64,000 nt of DNA from Qipengyuania marisflavi (GTDB lineage: Bacteria; Pseudomonadota; Alphaproteobacteria; Sphingomonadales; Sphingomonadaceae). The notes under the pieces are model-generated. The model had not been told where the DNA came from, did no database searches, and was given only the letters and a program-made list of their open reading frames with translations. Made by a program: the position numbers and the translations under genes. This document shows, piece after piece, positions 35,820 through 44,871 of this stretch. Numbering within the stretch: the stretch's first letter is position 1; each line of letters begins with the position of its first letter. Location of the stretch: contig NZ_VCAO01000001.1 of the NCBI RefSeq assembly GCF_005884405.1, forward strand, positions 862,304-926,303, given 5' to 3'.

Positions 35820-36452
35820 TCAGTTGAGCGCGACTCTGTTGCCGGATTCCTCCAGATGCGCCTCGATCTTCAGCCGCACCGCCTGCGCCGCATGGCACGC
35901 GCCCAGTTTGACCATCATATTGGCCCGGTGAATTTCCACCGTTCGCGGGCTGATTTCCAGCTCGCGCGCGATCATCTTGTTGCTGCGCCCTTCGGCCAAC
36001 CAGTCGAGCACTTCGCGTTCGCGGGGTGACAGCGTGGAGATACGGCTGCGCGCTGCGACCATCTTGCGGCGGGCGTCAGCGTAGGCCTGAGCCTCTTTCG
36101 CAATCCGGCCTAATGCCTCTGTCAGACGCTCAGGCTGGAGCGGGGTTCGCAGATAATCGAGTGCCCCCACACGGATCGCATCGACCACCCGGCGCGGACG
36201 GGGATCGGGCGAAGTGGCAATTATTGGCAGCCATATTCCAAGTTCAGCGAGTGCCGCCAGGACCCCGCCGATGCCGCCAGCCTGCGGATCATCGCAAGCA
36301 AGGACAACGCCATCTTCGGGCGGCCGCAATGTCAGCTCACCGACATCGGCATAGACTTCGCAGTGATGGCCCAGGCCAAATATCAGATGAGACATCTCTG
36401 CCCGTGACCGGGAAGAGCCATCGATAAGGTGAAGCGTATCTGTGTTTCTCAT
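35820..36452 (-). CDS. LuxR/FixJ-type response regulator
   Basis: 210 residues. N-terminal receiver-like domain (LHLIDGSSRSRAEM, VVLACDD with one possible phospho-acceptor Asp, then ATSPDP and DYLRTPL with no clear conserved Lys), so phosphorylation is possible but atypical. C-terminal LuxR helix-turn-helix at about 145-200: LSPREREVLDWLAEGRSNKM, ISPRTVEIHRANMM. ATG 36452 is chosen; TTG 36470 is the alternative. No partner kinase is adjacent. Two direct repeats ACTACGCA flank its start region (36462-36503). Confidence 0.88.
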   Translation of the reverse strand: MRNTDTLHLIDGSSRSRAEMSHLIFGLGHHCEVYADVGELTLRPPEDGVVLACDDPQAGGIGGVLAALAELGIWLPIIATSPDPRPRRVVDAIRVGALDYLRTPLQPERLTEALGRIAKEAQAYADARRKMVAARSRISTLSPREREVLDWLAEGRSNKMIARELEISPRTVEIHRANMMVKLGACHAAQAVRLKIEAHLEESGNRVALN

Positions 36453-36461
36453 GAAGAGCAG

Positions 36462-36503
36462 ACTACGCAATCAGGGGAAATGCGCACTCCGTATCACTAC
36501 GCA
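36462..36503. repeat. Direct repeat ACTACGCA x2 upstream of the regulator gene
   Basis: ACTACGCA occurs at 36462-36469 and 36496-36503 (34-base period, about three helical turns) in the leader of the LuxR-type gene. It could be an autoregulatory site. The rest of 36470-36600 shows nothing else I can support. Confidence 0.3.
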
Positions 36504-36600
36504 TCTCGATGTATTTCTACAGTACACTTCAGGAGTCGGGAAGTTGCCCGGTTCGATCAAGGTCCGTTTCCGATATACTAATTTTTGACGCAGCCAATCC

Positions 36601-37362
36601 TCACGATTTTTTGGCATCATCATCCTGATCGAAGCTGTAGCCGGGCAGCGAATGAAACGCGTTTTTCAGCGCATTGCCCCAACTCGACGAGATCGCCTCG
36701 AAATAGGGATCGTCAAAGGTGATACGGTTTTCATGCGTCGCGGCGAAAGAATCCTTCTCGATCACTTGTAGGTCCAGTGGCAAGCCGACCGACAGATTGG
36801 CCTTTAGCGTGGAATCGAACGACACCATCACCAGCTTCACGGCATCCTCCAGGCTCATCGTCCGGTCATAACCGCGGATGATGATCGGGCGACCGTATTT
36901 GGTTTCGCCAATCTGGAAGAACGGGGTGTCGGTGCTGGCTTCGATGAAATTGCCTTCGGGATAGACCATGAACAGGCGCGGCTTCATGCCGGTAATCTGC
37001 CCTGCGACGATGATCGAGGCGGTAAACCGCCCGCGCCCGCGTGTGCCATTGGCCTCTTGGCGATCACTTATGATCTCGCGCGTCAGACGCCCGATTTCGG
37101 TTGCGACCTGAAACATCGTCGGGGACCGCAGGATCGCATTGTCCCGCTCGTCCGGCGCCTTGGTGCGTTCTTCCAGCTTGCTCACCACCGCCTGCGTCGT
37201 TGCCAGATTGCCAGCGGTCATCACGGTAATGATCCGCTCACCTGGCACGCTCCAGGTGAACATTTTGCGGAACACCGAGATGTTATCGACGCCCGAATTG
37301 GTCCGTGTGTCGCTCATGAGCACCAGGCCCTTGTCGAGCATCATTCCCACGCAATACGTCAT
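36601..37362 (-). CDS. Anbu (ancestral beta-subunit) proteasome-type protein
   Basis: 253 residues with Ntn-hydrolase fold. ATG 37362 gives MTYCVGMMLDKGLVLMSDTR: removal of Met exposes Thr1, the proteasome-type nucleophile, and the Asp/Arg of LMSDTRTN match the family. Also FTASIIVAGQ and later SFDSTLKANLSVGLPLDL. AGGAAT lies upstream; a TTG one codon earlier is rejected. It ends a four-gene minus-strand unit (ATP-grasp, alpha-E, transglutaminase, Anbu) known to travel together. Proteolytic activity of Anbu is weak or unproven in the literature; the cluster may form or process an isopeptide-like product. Confidence 0.93.
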   Translation of the reverse strand: MTYCVGMMLDKGLVLMSDTRTNSGVDNISVFRKMFTWSVPGERIITVMTAGNLATTQAVVSKLEERTKAPDERDNAILRSPTMFQVATEIGRLTREIISDRQEANGTRGRGRFTASIIVAGQITGMKPRLFMVYPEGNFIEASTDTPFFQIGETKYGRPIIIRGYDRTMSLEDAVKLVMVSFDSTLKANLSVGLPLDLQVIEKDSFAATHENRITFDDPYFEAISSSWGNALKNAFHSLPGYSFDQDDDAKKS

Positions 37363-37372
37363 CAAATTATTC

Positions 37373-38191
37373 CTATTGTTGAACTTGCGGTTGCTGTTCG
37401 ACCGCCACCGCGACTTCGAGCTTGGTCGAGGCCGGGCCGAAACTGATCCCGGTCACCGGGGCGGCATCGCGATAATCGCGGCCTGTTGCCACCCGGACAT
37501 AGCGCTCGTCTGGGCAGATGCCGTTCGAAACATCGAACCCAACCCAGCCCAGCCCGTCAATATGCGCCTCTGCCCAGGCGTGCGAAGCCTCCTGATCGAT
37601 GCGGTCATTCATCATCAGATAGCCACTGACATAGCGCGCCGGAATGCCCAGCATCCGCGCCACGCCGATGAAAATATGCGCATGATCCTGACACACACCC
37701 GACCCCACGCCGATGGCCTGTTCGGCGGTGGTTTGCCAATCGGTGGTGCCGGTGCGGTAAGTGACCTTATCCGAGACAGCGGAGGACAATGCGTGCAGCA
37801 TATCGATCCGGCTACCTTCCACAGCTTTCACCTGGCGGGCCAGTTCTTCCATCTGCGGACCGGGCCGCGTGTGATCGGTCTGTCCGATGAAGCTCCACAA
37901 CGGTAAATGGCCGGAATGGTGGCCGATAACCCCAGATTTGTCGCTAGTGTCGACGACGCCGTGACAGGTCACCGTGACCGTCTCGGCACCCTCTGCCACT
38001 GCGACCAGGGTAACAGTGTTGTGATGCTGATCCTCATAAGAGATTTCCGGCTCCGCATTTTCATATTCCATCGCCCACTCGATGATCTCCTGCCCATGCG
38101 TTGCCTTCGGCGTCAGTCGCAGCCGTTGCAACGCATGCATGACGGGCGAGCCGAAATTGTAGCGGGTGGTATGACGGATCGAGAGGCGCAT
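37373..38191 (-). CDS. Transglutaminase-like protease of the Anbu cluster
   Basis: 272 residues. N-terminal bacterial transglutaminase domain (RHTTRYNFGSPV, LRLTPKATHGQ) and catalytic Cys-His-Asp: GVCQDHAH (Cys), EASHAWAE (His), WVGFDVSNG (Asp). Cytoplasmic, no signal peptide. ATG 38191 overlaps the alpha-E stop by one base (TAATG), and its stop is 10 bases from Anbu. Expected chemistry is amide hydrolysis or transfer; partner substrates unknown. Confidence 0.93.
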   Translation of the reverse strand: MRLSIRHTTRYNFGSPVMHALQRLRLTPKATHGQEIIEWAMEYENAEPEISYEDQHHNTVTLVAVAEGAETVTVTCHGVVDTSDKSGVIGHHSGHLPLWSFIGQTDHTRPGPQMEELARQVKAVEGSRIDMLHALSSAVSDKVTYRTGTTDWQTTAEQAIGVGSGVCQDHAHIFIGVARMLGIPARYVSGYLMMNDRIDQEASHAWAEAHIDGLGWVGFDVSNGICPDERYVRVATGRDYRDAAPVTGISFGPASTKLEVAVAVEQQPQVQQ

Positions 38192-39135
38192 TAGGCAAGG
38201 AACCTGTAATCGGAGGCGATGGCGACACCGACAGCGGCATTGGCGGCGGTAAAGTCGAGCAGGAATTGGTGCAGCCCCTGATCGAAAATCGCATCAATCG
38301 TCAGATCGGTAAGGCGGGTGTCGGCATCGCGCATCAGGGTGTTGGATTCGCCTTCCTGTCCATGCAGACGGGCCAGCGCTGCCAGGTCCTGCCGCAGTGC
38401 AGAATGACAGAACGCCAGACTTCTGGGGAAGCGGTTGTCGAGCACCAGGAATTCGCAGATCCCCCGCGCGTCAATCTGCCCGGCATTGAGCCAGCGATAG
38501 GCGCGGTCGCCCGAAACCGATCGCAGCACGGTGTCCCACTGACCTGTATCAAGGCTGGACCCGACCCATGACAGCGACGGCAGCAGCAAATAATATTTGA
38601 TGTCGAGAATGCGCGCGATGCTGTCAGCGCGTTCGATAAAGGTCCCGGCACGGGCGAAGTGGAAGGATTCGTCGCGCAGCATGGACCCGGCCATCGCGCC
38701 ATGCGCCAGCATTCCGGCGCGGCGCACTGTGCCCATCACTTCCAGCACGCGGTTCTCCCCCACCGGGTCGGCCAGCTGCTTTTCGATTTCCAGCCAGCTT
38801 TCGTTGACCGCTTCCCACAGCTCGCCGCTGATGGCGTTGCGGGCCAGCCGGGCGTTCTGCCGGACCAGACCGAACATGGTGCGGATCGACGCAGGATTGT
38901 CCCGGTCGCGCAGAATGAAGTTCCAGGTTTGCGTGCCGGTATAGGTGCCGTGCTTGGCCTCGTACCCCGCACGCTGGCCAGAGGTCGCAATGACCGAACG
39001 CCATTCCTCTTCGGCGGTGACGATATCCTTGGTCAGTGCCATCCGCATACCGGCATCGAGCAGACGCGCAGTGTTCTCCGCCCGCTCAAGATAGCGGAAC
39101 ATCCAGTACAGCCCATTGGCAGTGCGGCCTAACAT
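38191..39135 (-). CDS. Alpha-E (DUF403) protein of the Anbu cluster
   Basis: 314 residues, nearly all helical. MLGRTANGLYWMFRYLERAENTARLLDAG is the diagnostic N-terminus; YLLLPSLSWVGSSLD and FPRSLAFCHSALR are also typical. Enzymatic activity of alpha-E proteins is not established. ATG 39135 has GGAGA upstream. Lies 16 bases after the ATP-grasp stop and overlaps the transglutaminase start. Confidence 0.92.
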   Translation of the reverse strand: MLGRTANGLYWMFRYLERAENTARLLDAGMRMALTKDIVTAEEEWRSVIATSGQRAGYEAKHGTYTGTQTWNFILRDRDNPASIRTMFGLVRQNARLARNAISGELWEAVNESWLEIEKQLADPVGENRVLEVMGTVRRAGMLAHGAMAGSMLRDESFHFARAGTFIERADSIARILDIKYYLLLPSLSWVGSSLDTGQWDTVLRSVSGDRAYRWLNAGQIDARGICEFLVLDNRFPRSLAFCHSALRQDLAALARLHGQEGESNTLMRDADTRLTDLTIDAIFDQGLHQFLLDFTAANAAVGVAIASDYRFLA

Positions 39136-39151
39136 GACAGGTCTCCGGCCA

Positions 39152-40579
39152 TCAGTCCTTGAGCACCCATGTGTCCTTGGTCCCTCCGCCCTGGCTCGAA
39201 TTGACGACCAGTGATCCTTCTTCCAGCGCCACGCGGGTCAATCCGCCGGGCGTGATGTCTATCTTGTCTGGCGAAACCAGCACGAAGGGCCGCAAATCAA
39301 CATGACGCGGTGTAAGTCCCTTTTTGGTGAAGATCGGACAGGTCGACAGCGCCAGCGTCGGCTGTGCGATATAGTTGGAAGGGTTGGCGACCAATTTCTT
39401 GCGGAAATCCTCGATCTCTTTTTTCGATGAGGTCGGACCGATCAGCATTCCGTAGCCGCCCGAACCGTGGACTTCCTTCACCACCAGTTCGGCGAGGTTG
39501 TCGAGCACGTATTTCAGGCTCTCCTCATCAGCACAGCGATGCGTTTCCACATTGGGCAGCAGCGGTTTCTCGCCGGTGTAAAATTCGACGATCTCCGGCA
39601 TGAAAGAATAAATCGCCTTGTCGTCAGAGATCCCCGTTCCCGGTGCATTGGCGATCGTCACACCCCCCGCGCGGTACACATCCATGATCCCGGGAATGCC
39701 AAGCGCGCTGTCGGGATTGAAGGTCAGCGGATCGAGATATTCGTCATCGACACGGCGATAAATGACATCGACGGGTTTATACCCGCTGGTGGTCCGCATC
39801 GCGACGCGGCCGTTCATGACACGCAGATCGCTGCCTTCGATAAGCTCCGCGCCCATCTGGTCAGCCAGAAATGCATGCTCGAAATAGGCCGCATTGTAGA
39901 TGCCCGGCGTCAGCACCGCGACCACCGGCTTGTCGCCAGCACATTTCGGTGCGCAAGCGGCCAAGCTCTTGGCCAGCCGCCGCGGGTAATCGGACACGCT
40001 GGCGACCTGCACCCGCATGAACAACTCAGGAAACATCGCCATCATGGTTTCGCGATTTTCGAGCATGTAACTCACACCCGATGGGGTGCGGGCATTATCC
40101 TCCAGCACGAAGAACTCGTCCGGCCCGGTCCGCACCAGATCGATGCCGACGATATGTGTGTAAATCCCGCCCGGAGGTGTGAAGCCCACCATGTTTGGCA
40201 GCCATGCCGCATTGTTGCGAAACAGACGTTCGGGGATGCGGCCCGCGCGGATGATTTCCTGCCGGTGATACAGATCGTGGATAAAGGAATTGATGGCGGA
40301 GACGCGCTGCTCGATCCCGCGGGTCAGCTTGCGCCATTCCTGCGCGGTTATCACGCGGGGGACCATGTCGAAGGGGATCAGCCGTTCCTCGGCCTCATCC
40401 TCGCCATAGACGTTGAACGTGATCCCGGTTTTGCGGAAATTGGTTTCCGCCTCAGCGTGTTTGCGATTCAGCAGCGCGGTGTTCTGTTCTTCAAACCAGG
40501 TGCTGTAATCGGAATATGCAGCGCGTACGGAACCGTCCGCATTGTGCATCTCATCGAAGCTGTTGACTGAACCGCTCAT
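39152..40579 (-). CDS. Circularly permuted ATP-grasp protein of the Anbu cluster
   Basis: 475 residues. Signatures: FNVYGEDEAEERLIPFDMVPR, WLPNMVGFTPPGGIYTHIVGIDLVR, FVLEDNARTPSGVSYMLENR (metal ligands), then the ATP-binding lobe ELVVKEVHGSGGYGMLIG and HVDLRPFVLVSPD. Such enzymes ligate a carboxylate to an amine with ATP, so it could synthesise a peptide-like product handled by the transglutaminase and Anbu. ATG 40579 (MSGSVNSFDEM) is chosen with GGGGGAAA upstream. Confidence 0.93.
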   Translation of the reverse strand: MSGSVNSFDEMHNADGSVRAAYSDYSTWFEEQNTALLNRKHAEAETNFRKTGITFNVYGEDEAEERLIPFDMVPRVITAQEWRKLTRGIEQRVSAINSFIHDLYHRQEIIRAGRIPERLFRNNAAWLPNMVGFTPPGGIYTHIVGIDLVRTGPDEFFVLEDNARTPSGVSYMLENRETMMAMFPELFMRVQVASVSDYPRRLAKSLAACAPKCAGDKPVVAVLTPGIYNAAYFEHAFLADQMGAELIEGSDLRVMNGRVAMRTTSGYKPVDVIYRRVDDEYLDPLTFNPDSALGIPGIMDVYRAGGVTIANAPGTGISDDKAIYSFMPEIVEFYTGEKPLLPNVETHRCADEESLKYVLDNLAELVVKEVHGSGGYGMLIGPTSSKKEIEDFRKKLVANPSNYIAQPTLALSTCPIFTKKGLTPRHVDLRPFVLVSPDKIDITPGGLTRVALEEGSLVVNSSQGGGTKDTWVLKD

Positions 40580-40653
40580 TTTCCCCCGGGGAGCCACGCC
40601 ACCCGGTCAGGCAGCCGCGAGGGCAGGACTGCCGCTCTTGCCAACACAAAGGT

Positions 40654-41445
40654 TCAGACGCGGTCCAGTTCCACAAGAACCGCGCTCACAGCCTCGGCAG
40701 ACAGGACAAACCCCATATGCGAACATCGCAGGGCAATGCTGCGGTCGCGTTCACCAGGCCGTCCGCTGGCGCTGCGCGGGTTGACGATGCCATCGCGCGG
40801 GCTCCACATCGCCACTGTTTCAACCGGCGGTTTGGCGGCAATTTCTGTGTCGATTTCAGGTTCATCCACGCGGTGGCCAGCAATCGCCTGATACGCGCGC
40901 CAGCCATTGTTGGCGCGTGCACTGCCCGAGAAAGGCGAGCCCATCGTGATGACCTTGGCCACCTTGTCGGGATGCTGCTTGGCGATTTCGCGGGCCATCA
41001 CTCCGCCCAGGCTCCAACCGACCAGCACGATCGGTTCGCCTGCCCTGCCGTAAAGTTCGCTCAGCCGTTGCTCCACCTTGGCAAAGCGCTGTGCCGTTGC
41101 GCCCAGATTGAAGCCCAGCCCCCAGCGCTTGGCAGTATGCCCCGCAGCCTCAAGCTGGCGCGCCATCCAGCGCATCCGCACCGGGTGCGCGCCAAAGCCC
41201 GGCAGCAACATCACCGTGCGCGGATTGGCAGTAGGCGTGACCGCCAGCTTCCCGAACACGCGTTTCACCGGATAAAGCGGCCACAGCATTTCCTGCGCCA
41301 GCAGCGCCGCGCGCGGACCGCGCGCCTCGTCAGGACATGGTTCCTTGGCCAGCGACCAGCGCCGGCTCAGCTCTGTCCGGTTGAAGACCTCGGGATCGAA
41401 GAGGGTACGGTCTGCCATGTACAGGTAAATGCCGCAGTGCAGCAT
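40654..41445 (-). CDS. Alpha/beta-fold hydrolase
   Basis: 263 residues. After a variable N-terminus: MLLPGFGAHPVRMRWMARQL (oxyanion region), nucleophile elbow GWSLGG, VAMWSPRDGIVNP (possible Asp) and CSHMGF (His). Lipase or esterase-like, substrate unknown. ATG 41445 is favoured by AGGA five bases upstream; ATG 41418 (MADRTLFDPEVF) is the alternative. It precedes the Anbu cluster by 74 bases on the same strand and could be co-transcribed. The 5' end is 25 bases from the stop of the DUF3617 gene. Confidence 0.82.
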   Translation of the reverse strand: MLHCGIYLYMADRTLFDPEVFNRTELSRRWSLAKEPCPDEARGPRAALLAQEMLWPLYPVKRVFGKLAVTPTANPRTVMLLPGFGAHPVRMRWMARQLEAAGHTAKRWGLGFNLGATAQRFAKVEQRLSELYGRAGEPIVLVGWSLGGVMAREIAKQHPDKVAKVITMGSPFSGSARANNGWRAYQAIAGHRVDEPEIDTEIAAKPPVETVAMWSPRDGIVNPRSASGRPGERDRSIALRCSHMGFVLSAEAVSAVLVELDRV

Positions 41446-41470
41446 TGCGTTCCTGACACGGCGAGGCGAA

Positions 41471-42010
41471 TTACCCCGCGCAATCGCCAATCCTTGTGTG
41501 CTTCGCGCGCATCTGGATGGTCGAATCGCCCATACCGGTCATGTCGCCCTTCATGGTCATATCCATTTCTGCGGAAGTTTCGGTGACGCTGCCGGTCATC
41601 GCCATAGTCATCGAGGTCTCGCCCTTGCAGCGCATCAGTGCGTCGATCTTGCTGCCGGAAACGTCGAATTTTTCGTAGCTGCAATCGCCATCCTGTGACT
41701 GCTTGGCCATTTCCTCGAAACCCTGCTCCACGTCAGAGGGGGTCAGGCAATATTCGTGGCTCTGCCCGTCCATCATCTTGCGCATCATGTCGATGGCGCT
41801 CTGCGGTGCACCGGGAATTTCGATATCGACCAGCTGCATGGTGGTGCGGTACTGCCCGGCCTGCGGTCTGATCGCGGCCTTGGCGCGTTCAGCCACCTCG
41901 GCATTGCTGACGCCGTCACCGCCTGCCCCAGCGCCCTTCTCCCCGGCTTCGTTGCCGCCGCACCCTGCCAGCAGCAGTGCCGCCGCCGCCCCAATCGCAT
42001 ATCCCCGCAT
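41471..42010 (-). CDS. DUF3617-type lipoprotein
   Basis: 179 residues. Lipobox LLAGC (Cys at about 17), Gly/Ala-rich linker, then the DUF3617 pattern: QYRTTMQLVDIEIPG near the start, YCLTPSDVEQG, CSYEKFDVSGSKIDALMRC, and Met-rich beta strands (MDMTMKGDMTGMGDST). Two conserved Cys pairs probably form disulfides. Function of the family unknown; common in sphingomonads. ATG 42010 with GGGGGGAC upstream. Divergent from uvrB. Confidence 0.83.
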   Translation of the reverse strand: MRGYAIGAAAALLLAGCGGNEAGEKGAGAGGDGVSNAEVAERAKAAIRPQAGQYRTTMQLVDIEIPGAPQSAIDMMRKMMDGQSHEYCLTPSDVEQGFEEMAKQSQDGDCSYEKFDVSGSKIDALMRCKGETSMTMAMTGSVTETSAEMDMTMKGDMTGMGDSTIQMRAKHTRIGDCAG

Positions 42011-42109
42011 GTCCGTCCCCCCTGTATATCTGCCCAAGCCTATCAAACCCTGCGCGAAACACCAAAGTGGGCGTTGCAGCACCCGGTGATGTCCCCCATA
42101 TGTTCGCGC

Positions 42110-44305
42110 ATGGCAGAACTCGTAATCCGCCGCGGCCTCGCGGAACCTGACACATCGGACAATTTCGTCCCGCACAAACCGGCGCGGCCCGAAAAATCAC
42201 TGCCAGGCAAGAAATTCCGCATAGTCAGCGATTATGAACCCGCTGGCGATCAGCCGACCGCGATTGCCGAATTGGTGGGATCGCTGAAAGAGGACGAGAA
42301 CACGCAGGTCCTGTTGGGCGTGACGGGGTCGGGCAAGACCTTCACGATGGCCAAGGTGATCGAGGAATTGCAGCGCCCCGCGCTGATCCTGGCACCCAAC
42401 AAGATCCTCGCCGCGCAGCTCTATGGCGAATTCAAGAGCTTCTTTCCCGATAATGCGGTCGAATATTTCGTCAGCTATTACGACTATTACCAGCCCGAAG
42501 CCTATGTGCCGCGGTCCGACACCTACATCGAAAAAGAAAGCAGCGTGAACGAGGCGATCGACCGGATGCGCCATTCGGCCACGCGCGCGCTGCTGGAACG
42601 TGATGACGTGATCATCGTGGCATCGGTCAGCTGCCTTTACGGAATCGGTTCGGTCGAAACCTATTCGGCGATGATTTTCGATCTGAAAAAAGGCGCCAGT
42701 GCCGACCAGCGTGAGATCATCCGCAAACTGGTGGCATTGCAATACAAGCGCAACGATGCCGCCTTCCAACGCGGCAATTTCCGCGTGCGGGGGGACAGTC
42801 TGGAAATCTTCCCCAGCCATTATGAAGACATGGCATGGCGGATCAGTTTCTTCGGTGACGAGATCGAGGAAATCAGCGAGTTCGATCCGCTGACCGGCAA
42901 GAAAGGCGCGAGCCTGGAAACCGTCCGGATTTACGCCAATTCGCACTATGTCACTCCCGGCCCGACCATGAAGCAGGCAGCCGCCGCGATCCGGTTTGAA
43001 CTGACCGAACGACTCAAGGAGCTGGAGGCGGAAGGCAAACTGCTGGAGCATCAGCGGCTTGAACAGCGCACCAATTTCGATCTCGAAATGATTGCCGCCA
43101 CGGGCAGCTGTGCGGGGATCGAGAATTACAGCCGCTTCCTGACCGGCCGCCTGCCGGGCGAACCACCGCCAACGCTGTTCGAATATTTGCCCGACAATGC
43201 GCTGCTGTTTGTCGATGAAAGCCACCAGACCGTGCCGCAGATCGGCGCGATGTCGAAAGGCGATCACCGCCGCAAGATCACGCTGGCAGAGTTTGGTTTC
43301 CGCCTGCCCAGCTGCATCGACAATCGCCCGCTGCGCTTCAACGAATGGGACGCGATGCGCCCGCAGACCATCGCAGTGTCCGCGACTCCCGGAAATTGGG
43401 AGATGGAGCAGACCGGCGGCGTATTTGCCGAACAGGTCATCCGCCCCACCGGCCTGATCGACCCGCCGGTGGAAATCCGCCCGGTCGAGGATCAGGTTCA
43501 GGACTGTATCGACCAGTGCAAACAGACCGCGCAAAAAGGCTATCGCACGCTGGTCACCACGCTGACCAAGCGGATGGCGGAGGATCTGACCGAGTTCATG
43601 CACGAGGCCGGGCTGCGGGTGCGCTACATGCATTCCGATGTCGAGACGCTGGAGCGGATCGAACTGATCCGCGACTTGCGGCTGGGCGTTTATGATGTGC
43701 TGGTGGGCATCAATCTGCTGCGCGAAGGGCTGGACATTCCCGAATGCGGGCTGGTCTGCATTCTCGATGCCGACAAGGAAGGCTTCCTGCGCTCAGAAAC
43801 CAGCCTGGTCCAGACCATCGGCCGGGCGGCGCGTAACGTCGAAGGCAAGGTCATTCTCTATGCCGACCGCATCACCGGCAGCATGGAACGCGCGATGGCG
43901 GAAACCGACCGCCGCCGCGAGAAACAGCACGCCTTCAATCAGGCGAACGGCATCACGCCGACCACCATCATCCGCGGCATTCAGGACATCGTCGCGCATA
44001 CCGCCAGTCAGGATGGCGTGGTCATCGGCACCGGCGATCCTGAACGCAACAATCTGGTCGGCCACAATCTGCGCGCCTATATTCAGGATCTGGAAAAGCG
44101 CATGCGGACCGCCGCAGCCGACCTCGAATTTGAGGAAGCAGGCCGGCTGCGCGACGAGATCAGACGACTTGAAGCTGATGAATTGGGCATACCCGATGGC
44201 GAAAAGAAAGCGCCGCTGGTGGGCCGCAGCAATGAAGGCAAGCCGGGGACCCGCAAGACCCGATATGGCAAGACGCGTTACAAGAAAATGGGCGGCAAAC
44301 CGTGA
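42110..44305 (+). CDS. uvrB: Excinuclease ABC subunit UvrB
   Basis: DNA-damage helicase-like subunit that verifies lesions and recruits UvrC. 731 residues. Walker A GVTGSGKTFT, beta-hairpin YYDYYQPEAYVPRSDTYIEK, DESHQTVPQIGAM (Walker B region), motif VI and NLLREGLDIPE, RAARNVEGK, and a C-terminal UVR motif (DLEFEEAGRLRDEIRRLE). ATG 42110 (MAELVIRRGL) is chosen; it gives a sphingomonad-type N-terminal extension before the usual FRIVSDYEPAGDQP. No LexA site (GTTC-N7-GTTC) is seen upstream. Overlaps the next gene's start by 1 base. Confidence 0.97.
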   Translation: MAELVIRRGLAEPDTSDNFVPHKPARPEKSLPGKKFRIVSDYEPAGDQPTAIAELVGSLKEDENTQVLLGVTGSGKTFTMAKVIEELQRPALILAPNKILAAQLYGEFKSFFPDNAVEYFVSYYDYYQPEAYVPRSDTYIEKESSVNEAIDRMRHSATRALLERDDVIIVASVSCLYGIGSVETYSAMIFDLKKGASADQREIIRKLVALQYKRNDAAFQRGNFRVRGDSLEIFPSHYEDMAWRISFFGDEIEEISEFDPLTGKKGASLETVRIYANSHYVTPGPTMKQAAAAIRFELTERLKELEAEGKLLEHQRLEQRTNFDLEMIAATGSCAGIENYSRFLTGRLPGEPPPTLFEYLPDNALLFVDESHQTVPQIGAMSKGDHRRKITLAEFGFRLPSCIDNRPLRFNEWDAMRPQTIAVSATPGNWEMEQTGGVFAEQVIRPTGLIDPPVEIRPVEDQVQDCIDQCKQTAQKGYRTLVTTLTKRMAEDLTEFMHEAGLRVRYMHSDVETLERIELIRDLRLGVYDVLVGINLLREGLDIPECGLVCILDADKEGFLRSETSLVQTIGRAARNVEGKVILYADRITGSMERAMAETDRRREKQHAFNQANGITPTTIIRGIQDIVAHTASQDGVVIGTGDPERNNLVGHNLRAYIQDLEKRMRTAAADLEFEEAGRLRDEIRRLEADELGIPDGEKKAPLVGRSNEGKPGTRKTRYGKTRYKKMGGKP

Positions 44306-44871
44306 TGATGCGATCCCGAACCGCCCTGGCCGTGTTGACGCTGGGGCTGACGCTATCGGCGTGCAAGCCGCCCGCTGCGGATGACTATATCGCGCGCACC
44401 CGCATTACCGATCGTGCTGCCGCGCCATCCGAACCGATCGGTTCCCCGGATGTCGAAGGGGCGATCTGGGCACCGGGCCGCCATGCCAACCGCGTGCTTT
44501 ACGGCATACCCGGACAGCAGCCCCTGATGGCACTGGAATGCCTGACCGATGAAGCCAGGCCCATGTTCGCAATCACGCGCTTTGCGCTGGCGGACCAGCA
44601 CGCGCAGGGCATTCTGGCGCTGATCGGCAATGGCCGGGTTGAACGTCTGTTTGTCGATGCGGCACCGGCCAGGGACGTGTTTCTGTGGCACGGTGAAGTG
44701 CCCGCTGCGGACCCGCGGCTGGATGTATTTATCGGTGCCCGCGAAGTTGAAGCTACGATTCCCGGGGCCGGTAGCGTGGTGCTGCATCCCAGCAATCTGC
44801 CGCGAACGCTTATTGAGCAGTGCCGCGGGCTGCAACAGACTGCGCCAGTTCCGCCAGCAGATCCGGCGTAA
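44305..44871 (+). CDS. Lipoprotein of unknown function downstream of uvrB
   Basis: 188 residues. Lipobox LTLSAC after a short hydrophobic segment; mature part starts KPPAADDYIARTRI. No known domain recognised; one pair of Cys (ALECLTDEA and LIEQCRG) is available for a disulfide. ATG 44305 overlaps the uvrB stop (TGATG); GTG 44302 and ATG 44308 are alternatives. Its last 62 bases overlap antiparallel with the 3' end of the dsbD-like gene. Small acidic periplasmic protein; function unknown. Confidence 0.7.
   Translation: MMRSRTALAVLTLGLTLSACKPPAADDYIARTRITDRAAAPSEPIGSPDVEGAIWAPGRHANRVLYGIPGQQPLMALECLTDEARPMFAITRFALADQHAQGILALIGNGRVERLFVDAAPARDVFLWHGEVPAADPRLDVFIGAREVEATIPGAGSVVLHPSNLPRTLIEQCRGLQQTAPVPPADPA

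Noticed and set aside
42011..42109. LexA (SOS) box upstream of uvrB
   Set aside because: Only a single GTTC is present; the alphaproteobacterial GTTC-N7-GTTC pattern is absent.
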